Part shown: piece by piece, positions 7,349 to 13,045 of the stretch
Position numbering within the stretch: the stretch's first letter is position 1
How the letters are laid out: the number at the start of each line of letters is the position of its first letter
From: an uncultured Campylobacter sp.
GTDB lineage: Bacteria > Campylobacterota > Campylobacteria > Campylobacterales > Campylobacteraceae
DNA length: 13,457 bases
Reading direction: 5' to 3'
NCBI RefSeq assembly: GCF_938030785.1
Contig: NZ_CALHIK010000015.1
Coordinates: forward strand, 1-13,457
Program-made: the position numbers and the translations under genes
Notes under the pieces: model-generated
Database searches by the model: none
Told to the model about the DNA's origin: nothing
What the model saw: the letters and a program-made list of their open reading frames with translations, nothing else

Positions 7349-7839
7349 TTTTTAGCCTTTTTATTCGTTTTGCCGCCCTGCTTTGCGGCAACTTTGCCTT
7401 GCTTTGCAGAGACCGTTTTGGCGGCTTCGCGTCCGCTTGATCCTTGGGCTTTATCGGCGCCCGGCTTGGCTGCAGCCTCAGCTTTTTTAAGCGCGGCTGG
7501 GTTTGTAATGAAGGTCAAAAACGGCTTTGATTCAGGGAAGGCCTGAGCTTCTTTTTCAAAGTTCTCTTTCGCCCTCGCGCCGTTACCCGCGTTTAGATAC
7601 AAAAGCCCTAGATGCGAATAAAGCCCCGGCGGGACTTTGAGCCCCTTTTCGTATGCCTTTTGGATAGATTTTTCAAGCGCTTCGATCTGCTCGCCTACGT
7701 CGCCTTCCTGCTTAAGATACTGATAGGTCGAGTCCGTGTAGCTGCCGTCCCAGTAATAAATTTGATTCCGGCTCCCGCCGCCGCAGCCGCAAAAGATCAC
7801 GGCCGCAGCAGCAAGAGCAAGAGCGCTACTCGCTTTCAA
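7345..7839 (-). CDS. DUF4810 lipoprotein with Lys-rich tail
   Basis: A 164-residue lipoprotein. The signal is an Ala-rich hydrophobic segment ending FCGC with Cys19 lipidated. The mature domain has IYYWDGSYTDSTYQYLKQEGD (27-47) and a TPR-like helical pair: IEALEKSIQKAYEKGLKVPPGLYSHLGLLYLNAGNGARAKENFEKEAQAFPES in the family, seen here as IEALEKSIQKAYEK (52-65), then PPGLYSHLGLLYLNAGN (70-86). This fits DUF4810. From about residue 118 the protein turns into a Lys/Ala/Gly-rich tail with almost no acidic residues, which I do not recall in other members. The start is TTG at 7837-7839 with AAGGA upstream, partly overlapping the csgG-like stop; the gap is only nine bases. The other end overlaps the DUF799 start. 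Confidence 0.85.
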   Translation of the reverse strand: MKASSALALAAAAVIFCGCGGGSRNQIYYWDGSYTDSTYQYLKQEGDVGEQIEALEKSIQKAYEKGLKVPPGLYSHLGLLYLNAGNGARAKENFEKEAQAFPESKPFLTFITNPAALKKAEAAAKPGADKAQGSSGREAAKTVSAKQGKVAAKQGGKTNKKAKK

Positions 7840-7848
7840 ATTTAATCC

Positions 7849-8526
7849 TTATCTTAGTTTAAACGCGCCGTTTTCAAGGCCGTTTACGAGATTATTGACC
7901 GCTTCTATGATCGCTAGACTTAACACCTTGCCATTTAACGTCGAATCATAGCCCGCAGTGCCTCCGAAACCTAGCACTTCGCGGTTTGATAGCTCATACT
8001 CGCCCGCGCCTTGAGTCGAAAAGACCACCTCGGACGTTCTGACGTCAACGACGTTTAAATTTACCTTAGAATACGCGGTTTGGGTCTTTCCTTTACCCAA
8101 AATTCCAAATAGCTGATGATCTCCGGTCGTCTTGCGGCCAAACTCAGTCACGTCGCCGGTGATAACGTATCTGGCGCCCTTTAAGTTTTGCGCGCTTTTG
8201 GAGATTGCGCTTTCCTCTTTGATGGCGCGCATATTTGTGCGATCAAGCACCGAGAAGCGTCCTGTTTGCTGTAAGCTTGAGATTAAAATCGTCTGCGCTT
8301 GGTTGCCCAGTCTATCCTCGCCGTCGGAGAACACGCCGTTGTTGTAAGAGGATTGGTTGTTAAAGCGTCCTACCGACACGGCGATCCGCTCGCCCGAGTA
8401 GTTGGTATTTAGACTCGCTACCGTAGGGGTTTGCACTACGCGAGAGCTCTCTTTCGCGCATCCGCTAAATAGCGCCAGCACCGAAGCCGCAATAACGGCA
8501 ACTGATATTGTTTTTTTGAAATTCAT
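7849..8526 (-). CDS. CsgG-family outer-membrane lipoprotein
   Basis: A 225-residue lipoprotein of the CsgG/HfaB family. The signal ends LFSGC with Cys23 lipidated, Ala at +2. The mature part has IAVSVGRFNNQS (48-59), QAQTILISSLQQTGRFSVLDR (77-97), the helix MRAIKEESAIS, ARYVITGDVTEFG (118-130), VNLNVVDVRTSEVVFS (155-170) and the AIIEAVNNLVNGLENG end. Two stretches (about 133-154 and 178-200) align with the membrane hairpins of curli CsgG. The protein lacks roughly the last 50 residues of E. coli CsgG, and no curli genes are nearby, so a curli role is unlikely. It heads the lipoprotein operon, with AAGGAG before an ATG. From memory, C. jejuni has similar lipoproteins (Cj0089-Cj0091) beside aspA-dcuA. 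Confidence 0.87.
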   Translation of the reverse strand: MNFKKTISVAVIAASVLALFSGCAKESSRVVQTPTVASLNTNYSGERIAVSVGRFNNQSSYNNGVFSDGEDRLGNQAQTILISSLQQTGRFSVLDRTNMRAIKEESAISKSAQNLKGARYVITGDVTEFGRKTTGDHQLFGILGKGKTQTAYSKVNLNVVDVRTSEVVFSTQGAGEYELSNREVLGFGGTAGYDSTLNGKVLSLAIIEAVNNLVNGLENGAFKLR

Positions 8527-8528
8527 TC

Positions 8529-8557
8529 TTTACTCCTTGAAAAAATTTACGTATAAT
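8529..8557 (+). promoter_or_regulatory. Sigma70-like promoter for the two-component genes
   Basis: TTTACT (8529-8534), a 17-bp gap and a consensus TATAAT (8552-8557) on the plus strand predict a start near 8564. The leader would be about 60 nt before the response regulator. The same stretch, read on the minus strand, gives TATTAT (8553-8558), which could be the -10 of the csgG-like operon. The -35 overlaps the csgG-like ribosome site. The leader also has a repeated ATAAATTTA (8585-8593, 8599-8607) that could bind a regulator. Confidence 0.6.
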
Positions 8558-8624
8558 ATCTCATTGTTTCTTAAAATTTTATGTATAAATTTAAGCGCAT
8601 AAATTTAGCAAAACGGGAGCGATT

Positions 8625-9305
8625 ATGCTTAATATTTTACTGGTCGAAGACGACGAGGCTTTGAGCTCGGCGATAAGGGAAAAACTGCTTGATGAGGGCT
8701 TTAGCGTGAGCTGCGCCTTCGACGGCAAGCAGGCGATAGAGGCGTTAGACGAGGCGCACTTCGATCTGATCATCTCAGACGTGATGATGCCTAAGATGGA
8801 CGGCTTTGAGCTTAGCAGATACGTTAGGCGCGACGGCAAGAGCCAGCCGATACTGATCATAACGGCAAAAAGCGAGATCGAGGATATGCAGACGGGCTTT
8901 AAAAGCGGCGCGGACGATTATATGAGCAAGCCTATAAATTTAAAAGAGCTCGTGCTGCGCGTGCATGCGCTGCTAAGACGCGCAAAGATCGCGAACGAAA
9001 AGCGGCTACTCATCGGCGGAAGCGAGCTTGACTACGATACGCTTAGCGTCCGTGCGGCGGGCGAGCGGATAAGCCTAGCGCCGAAGGAATTTCGTCTTTT
9101 GTTTCTGCTGCTAAGCTACGCGGGCAGAATTTTTACGAGGTTTGAGATAATGAGCGAAATTTGGGGCTACGAAACAGACAGCGATGAGCGCGTCGTCGAT
9201 ACGCACATCAAAAAGCTGCGGGCAAAATTTGAAACCTCCAAAGATTTTGAGATAATCACCGTGCGCGGGCTCGGCTACAAAGCCGTAAAAAAGGAGCGAG
9301 CATGA
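8625..9305 (+). CDS. OmpR/PhoB-family response regulator
   Basis: A 226-residue transcription regulator. The receiver domain (about 1-118) has the acidic pocket E8-D9-D10, phosphoacceptor Asp52 in DLIISDVMMPKMDG, Thr80 in ILIITAK and Lys102 in MSKP. The C-terminal winged helix (about 128-222) has the LAPKEFRLLFLLLSYAGRIFTR pattern, WGYETDSDERVVDTHIKKLRAK, and the closing ITVRGLGYKA typical of OmpR/PhoB proteins. The ATG has CGGGAG upstream. It overlaps the kinase gene by four bases (ATGA), so the two are co-translated. It is divergent from the lipoprotein operon, which is the natural first target to suspect. I cannot assign it to a named Campylobacter system. It is not CosR-like, since all phosphorylation residues are present. 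Confidence 0.95.
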   Translation: MLNILLVEDDEALSSAIREKLLDEGFSVSCAFDGKQAIEALDEAHFDLIISDVMMPKMDGFELSRYVRRDGKSQPILIITAKSEIEDMQTGFKSGADDYMSKPINLKELVLRVHALLRRAKIANEKRLLIGGSELDYDTLSVRAAGERISLAPKEFRLLFLLLSYAGRIFTRFEIMSEIWGYETDSDERVVDTHIKKLRAKFETSKDFEIITVRGLGYKAVKKERA

Positions 9306-10354
9306 AAAAATACCTCATCAGCCTAAAAAGTTTCATCGCGTTTTACTCTTCGCTCGCATTCGGCGTGATAAATTTCATCGTCTGCTTCGCGGTTTGCATG
9401 CTTTTTTACATAGGCATCGGCGGCAAGATCGGCGGGTTTTGGGACGGAGTGGCGCTGTGCGCGATCATCTGCTTAATCACGATGGCGCTAAATTTTACCC
9501 TGCTTTACTTCGGACTTAAAATTTTATTCCGCCCGATCAAGCGGCTACTAGACGCGATCACCGCGATCGCAAACGGCGATTTTGAGGCGCGCGCCGAGCG
9601 CAAGCTGCACGGACATCGCACCGATTACGTCTATATGCACGAACTGGATGAGCTTGTGGTAAACGTCAATAAAATGGCGCAGAAGCTGCAAAAGCACGAG
9701 CAGCTGCAAAAGGAGTTCGTCTCAAACGTCTCGCATGAGATGAAAACGCCGATCTCCTCGATCGCCGCGTTAAGCGAGATGATAGAGGGCGGCGTAGGCG
9801 AGGAGCGTGCCGTGCGATACGCAGCCTCCATCGGCGCGGAAGCAAACCGCCTAAGCAAGCTCTGTACCGACATGCTAAAGCTGATGAGACTCGATAGCGG
9901 CGCGGCGGTGCGCCTAGATGAAGCGGTACGTATTGACGAGCAGCTGCGGCAATGCATCATCTCGCTGAGCCAAAGCTACGAAGGGCACGAGTTTGAGCTA
10001 GATTTATCGCCGCTTAGCGTGCGATCAAACGCGGGGCTGCTAAATCAAATTTGGCGAAATTTGATCGAAAACGCGCTTAAGTACTCGCGCCCGGGCGGTA
10101 AAATTTTCATCCGCTGCCGCGCTTGCGATGGCTTTGCGCAGGTGAGCATCAAAGACGAGGGCATCGGTATCGCGCGCGAGAAGCTGGATAAAATTTTTGA
10201 CCGATTTTATCAGTGCGAGGAATCGCACAAACAGCTTGGTAGCGGGCTTGGGCTTAGCATCGTACGCACGGCGGTGGGTCTTTTAGGCGGGCAGATCGAA
10301 TACGAAAGCGAACCCGGCGTCGGAACCGAAGCGCGCGTTAAAATTCCGCTTTAA
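9302..10354 (+). CDS. Membrane sensor histidine kinase
   Basis: A 350-residue inner-membrane kinase, partner of the preceding regulator. There are two membrane helices, about residues 11-37 and 48-76, joined by only about ten residues (GIGGKIGGFWDG). This leaves almost no periplasmic sensor domain and suggests sensing within the membrane or through a partner protein. Next come HAMP (about 77-130, RPIKRLLDAITAIANGDF), HisKA with the phosphorylated His145 in FVSNVSHEMKTP, and the ATPase domain. The ATPase has the N box NLIENALKYS (253-262), G1 DEGIGI (285-290) and G2 GSGLGLSIV (313-321). AAAAAGGAG precedes the ATG, which overlaps the regulator stop. All catalytic boxes are complete, so it should be active. 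The signal is unknown. Confidence 0.94.
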   Translation: MKKYLISLKSFIAFYSSLAFGVINFIVCFAVCMLFYIGIGGKIGGFWDGVALCAIICLITMALNFTLLYFGLKILFRPIKRLLDAITAIANGDFEARAERKLHGHRTDYVYMHELDELVVNVNKMAQKLQKHEQLQKEFVSNVSHEMKTPISSIAALSEMIEGGVGEERAVRYAASIGAEANRLSKLCTDMLKLMRLDSGAAVRLDEAVRIDEQLRQCIISLSQSYEGHEFELDLSPLSVRSNAGLLNQIWRNLIENALKYSRPGGKIFIRCRACDGFAQVSIKDEGIGIAREKLDKIFDRFYQCEESHKQLGSGLGLSIVRTAVGLLGGQIEYESEPGVGTEARVKIPL

Positions 10355-10770
10355 ATTTCAGATCAAGACGGCGCGGATGAGCTGCGTCTTGCAATTCGTA
10401 ACTCGCCGTAAAATTTCGCTCCACAGGCGCAAGTCGCGCCGATGCAAGTTTTGGCGACGTAAAAAAGCGCTGGCGTGTCGCGCGCCGCATTCACATAAAA
10501 TTCTACTTTAAATTTTATATCAATTTGCCGCGGACGCCTCGCGCGCCGCGACGAGGTCGGAATTCTGCTTTAAATTTAGCACGCTGCGACTTTGCCGCCC
10601 TTTACGACTTTACCGCGCATTACGGCGGGCGGCAGGTTCGCTTAAATTTGCCGCGCCTTAACACAGGTAGCTAAATTTTGCCTGAAATCCGCCGCTAGCT
10701 CGCGCTTTGCAACGGACGGAGAAATTTTGTCCTAAATTGCAAAAGACACATTAAGAACACAATCACCTTA
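10355..10770. other. 416-bp non-coding stretch after the kinase
   Basis: No convincing gene. A stem-loop CAAGACG/CGTCTTG (10364-10370, 10385-10391) sits 10 bp after the kinase stop and may end its transcript, although no T-run follows. An imperfect direct repeat of about 38 nt lies at 10478-10515 and 10539-10577: TCGCGCGCCGC, a variable 10-11 nt, then AATTCTRCTTTAAATTT. An 8-bp inverted repeat, TGCCGCCC/GGGCGGCA, lies at 10593-10600 and 10627-10634. Confidence 0.45.
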
Positions 10771-10776
10771 TATAAT
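10771..10776 (+). promoter_or_regulatory. -10 box of the microprotein gene
   Basis: TATAAT at 10771-10776 with no good -35 at 16-18 bp, as is common in Campylobacter. A start near 10783 would give a leader of about 72 nt before the 27-residue frame at 10855. Confidence 0.55.
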
Positions 10777-10790
10777 CCCGCCCATAGATC

Positions 10791-10819
10791 GATCGGGCAC
10801 ACCTCTAGCAGCCCGAGTC
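10791..10819 (+). promoter_or_regulatory. Leader stem-loop before the microprotein
   Basis: TCGGGC (10793-10798) pairs with GCCCGA (10811-10816) around a 12-nt loop. Two more pairs (GA with TC) are possible across a one-base bulge. It would lie at the very 5' end of the predicted transcript, where it could stabilise the RNA. The ribosome site itself is outside the hairpin, in an A-rich open region. Confidence 0.45.
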
Positions 10820-10854
10820 TGGCAAATAATAAAATTAAAAACAAAGGAGAAGCG

Positions 10855-10938
10855 ATGAGTAAGGCCGTACTTCACTCAGTGTTAGCGATAGAAGCCATTT
10901 TATGGGGGCTTTTATCGGCTGTGATTATAGGTGCGTAA
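10855..10938 (+). CDS. 27-aa single-helix membrane microprotein
   Basis: ATG to TAA encodes 27 residues beginning MSKAVLHSVLAIEAILWG and ending in LLSAVIIGA. After a short polar start (Ser2, Lys3) almost the whole chain is one membrane helix, interrupted by one glutamate (Glu13) and a Trp-Gly pair (17-18). AAAGGAG sits close upstream with a five-base gap (AAGCG), the best ribosome site in this half of the window. A TATAAT box and leader hairpin precede it, and a strong hairpin follows at 10995. Size and shape recall small subunits or regulators of membrane complexes (CydX- or KdpF-like in style), but I do not recognise the sequence. A buried Glu in the helix suggests pairing with a partner helix or ion. 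Being a gene rests on start site, promoter and composition; conservation is untested. Confidence 0.65.
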   Translation: MSKAVLHSVLAIEAILWGLLSAVIIGA

Positions 10939-11465
10939 ATTTTATGCTTTGAGCTCGGCGATCCGCCGAAATAATTTATAAAATTTACGAAATTTGCGCC
11001 CTACTTCGCATCCGCTGCGAAGCGGGGCGCACCTGCGCTAACGATTTAGACGAAAATTTAATCCACTCGCCGCGCGCGCAAACCTCACTACGTACAAATC
11101 CATACCGCAAAGCAAGCCGGCTGCACGCAAACCTCGCTGTGCGCAACCTCTCCGCCGCAAACTATAAAAATCGAATAAAATTTTAAATGCTACTAGCGGA
11201 CGAACGAGCCTATTTCGCCTCATTTCATCTGCGCCTTTTGCAATATGTGCTCGCCCGCAAACAACTTGCGATAGGAAATGATTTTAACGGCACAAATTTC
11301 AAAATACGCGACCCGCTCCAAGCGCGCAAATTTACACTATTGCCGCTAAGCGATTTTTAAAAGCTCTCGAGCTAAAATTTATCCCGATTTAAGATCAAAT
11401 TTAAATTAAACGGCGAAAATTTTACAAAAGACGCCGCAAGAGGCGAAATCTCAAAGGAGCCTAGC
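10939..11465. other. 527-bp spacer with hairpin and weak open frames
   Basis: Besides the hairpin at 10995-11031 there is no supported gene. A 57-codon plus-strand frame (11187-11360) starts right after a stop codon and has no ribosome site. A direct repeat, GCGCAAACCTCACT and ACGCAAACCTCGCT, lies near 11077 and 11117. The promoter of the next gene should be near 11340-11450, but no clear boxes are seen. Confidence 0.4.
10995..11031. other. Strong 37-nt hairpin
   Basis: TGCGCCC (10995-11001) pairs with GGGCGCA (11025-11031), and CTTCGCA (11004-11010) pairs with TGCGAAG (11016-11022). The two stems are joined by a G-U pair and one A-C mismatch, with a 5-nt loop. It is one of the strongest local structures in the window. 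No T-run follows on the plus strand; on the minus strand it is followed by AATTTCG and TAAATTTT. It lies 56 bp after the microprotein stop and may define that transcript's 3' end or an independent small RNA. Confidence 0.55.
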
Positions 11466-12155
11466 TTGAAAAGATTGATAAATTTCCTCGGGCGCATCTG
11501 TGCAGACCTGCTTGCAGGCAGAGCGCTACTGCATCCGATCCTGCTTACGGCTGCGTTTTTAGCGGCGAAATTCGGCACGATCTATCTTACGCATGTTGCG
11601 ATTTTTGGGCGCGAGTATTCTTGGGAAAATTTCGGCGAAGAGCTGTTTTATGTGTCTTTCGATTTTACCGCAAATGCCTATTTTATCGCACTCTGCTTGC
11701 ATTGGCTGCTTAGCGGCGCGATAAAGCGCTCTCTTGCGCCGCTAAGAACGGGCTTAGCTCTTTTGATCGTCGCAGCATGCATTTTAGGCTATTTAGATGC
11801 GGATGAGCACTACCAAAAGGAGGGCACGATGTTTTATTTTTTCGCAGGCTCTCTCATCACGATCTGCATCTATCTTTTGGTCGCGGCGATCAAGCTTAAA
11901 AGGTTTTTGCCAGCAATCTGCGCGCTCGCGTATGTTTTAAGTTATGTTTTTTGCGTGTGGATATATTTTCAAATACCGCTAAAATCGCTCTACGTAATCC
12001 GCGCGCTATTTTTTCTGTGCCCGCTAGCGTGGGCGTTTTATTTCAAATATGAATTTCAAAAATCGCTCGCGAAAGACGCCGCAAGCAATGATGAAATTTT
12101 AAATAGTGCAAGCGGCGATAAAATTTCAGAAAGCAAAGCGCGCACGGAGAGTTAA
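11466..12155 (+). CDS. Six-helix inner-membrane protein, unknown function
   Basis: A 229-residue membrane protein that I do not recognise. Hydrophobic segments lie at about residues 23-44, 60-85, 94-109, 122-143, 148-168 and 174-192, with a basic N-terminus (MKRLINFLGR) and a long charged C-terminal tail (about 193-229). An acidic and aromatic loop, YLDADEHYQKEG, sits between helices 3 and 4. There is no transporter or enzyme signature. The start is TTG at 11466-11468, supported by AAAGGAG with a six-base gap; no in-frame ATG is nearby. It stands alone and converges with the Imm26-like gene 80 bp away. A small-permease-like or sensory role cannot be separated from sequence alone. Confidence 0.75.
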   Translation: MKRLINFLGRICADLLAGRALLHPILLTAAFLAAKFGTIYLTHVAIFGREYSWENFGEELFYVSFDFTANAYFIALCLHWLLSGAIKRSLAPLRTGLALLIVAACILGYLDADEHYQKEGTMFYFFAGSLITICIYLLVAAIKLKRFLPAICALAYVLSYVFCVWIYFQIPLKSLYVIRALFFLCPLAWAFYFKYEFQKSLAKDAASNDEILNSASGDKISESKARTES

Positions 12156-12222
12156 ATTTATAAAATTTCGCTACAAAGGGCTAAATTTACAAAATTTCGC
12201 CAGGGTTAAATTTTAAAATTTA
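12153..12222. repeat. Convergent-gene spacer with duplicated motif and palindrome
   Basis: TAAATTTAYAAAATTTCGC occurs twice (12153-12171 and 12182-12200; 18 of 19 identical, 29 bp apart). A perfect 16-bp palindrome, TAAATTTTAAAATTTA, follows at 12207-12222. It lies between two convergent genes and could act as a weak two-way terminator; no GC-rich stem is present. Confidence 0.4.
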
Positions 12223-12235
12223 CCGCGCGACGCTT

Positions 12236-13045
12236 TCATCTTTTTATATCCTCGATCACAGCCTCTACGAAACGGGCTGTATCAATTAGCCTAAAGCCCC
12301 ATATTTTGGGATCTGCCGTGATTTTATTATAAAAATCTTCCAATTCTTTCGCGGGAGATAATTCGCCCAATTTAAACGGGGCAAATTTTACTTTGCCAAT
12401 CTTTTTTAGATGAGGCAGCAGCTCCTTTAAATCCTTATGATTAAACCAGCGGTCCGCTCTAAGGAAGCCGCCGTTTTTCGAGCTCGCGATCTTGCTTTTT
12501 AAAAAATCATCCATACTAGGCGGCTCTTTTTGCAGCAATCTGGTGCAGGCTAGGTGGTACTCGAGCTTTCTGGGGGTTTGATCTACCGCCGAGACAAAGC
12601 AAACGCCGTATCCCTGCTGCATCCGGATAGACAAAACGTCGCCCTCCTCGAAATATGGCGTTTTTTGCTTCGAAATTTTGGGCCGTTTAAGCGGTCTAGG
12701 GTTTTCGCTTTTTAGCTGAAGCGCTAATTTATCAAGCGCTTTTTGGCGGCTCTTTTGAGATTTTTCAAAGACCTTGTTCCACATCTGGCTTGCGCCGCCT
12801 TTTATGATAGCAAGGGCTTTTTCGCGGATCTCGTCATTTAAAAATCCGATCTTCCAAAGCGAATACGCCAGGGCCGTCCAATAAATCTCGCTATAAAGCT
12901 CATCGGTGCAGAAATTCTCCGCCTGCACCAAAACATCTTGCAATATCGTTTCAACATTTTCGCCGTCTTTGTATCGCTCGGTGATAGTCAAATATATATC
13001 GTATCCGTCGTCGCTATCGATAATTTTCACCCCGTCTATCGCCAT
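12236..13045 (-). CDS. Imm26-like putative immunity protein, 269 aa
   Basis: A soluble cytoplasmic protein with two parts. The N-terminal half is helical, with ELYSEIYWTALAYSLWKIGFLN (49-70), REKALAIIKGGASQMWNKV (74-92) and RQKALDKLALQLKS (100-113). This is a tryptophan-rich pattern I associate with immunity-type proteins. The C-terminal half begins YFEEGDVLSIRMQQGYGVCFVSAV (131-154), which resembles the opening strands of Imm26-type domains, and goes on to a helical end. The ATG has AAAGGAG six bases upstream; the stop is TGA. Base composition looks more AT-rich than the genes to the left, which would fit transfer. No toxin gene is next to it inside the window. The family call is by pattern and may be wrong. 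Confidence 0.5.
   Translation of the reverse strand: MAIDGVKIIDSDDGYDIYLTITERYKDGENVETILQDVLVQAENFCTDELYSEIYWTALAYSLWKIGFLNDEIREKALAIIKGGASQMWNKVFEKSQKSRQKALDKLALQLKSENPRPLKRPKISKQKTPYFEEGDVLSIRMQQGYGVCFVSAVDQTPRKLEYHLACTRLLQKEPPSMDDFLKSKIASSKNGGFLRADRWFNHKDLKELLPHLKKIGKVKFAPFKLGELSPAKELEDFYNKITADPKIWGFRLIDTARFVEAVIEDIKR

Noticed and set aside
7849..8526. Curli secretion system
   Set aside because: CsgG family only; csgA, csgB, csgE and csgF-like genes are absent and the protein is shorter than curli CsgG.
10578..10650. Minus-strand fragment resembling an enzyme C-terminus (NLPPAVMRGKVVKGGKV)
   Set aside because: Only about 20 codons between stops, in a region of inverted repeats; too short to claim a gene remnant.
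11187..11360. 57-codon plus-strand frame
   Set aside because: Its ATG directly follows an in-frame stop and has no ribosome site; the translation shows no recognisable feature.
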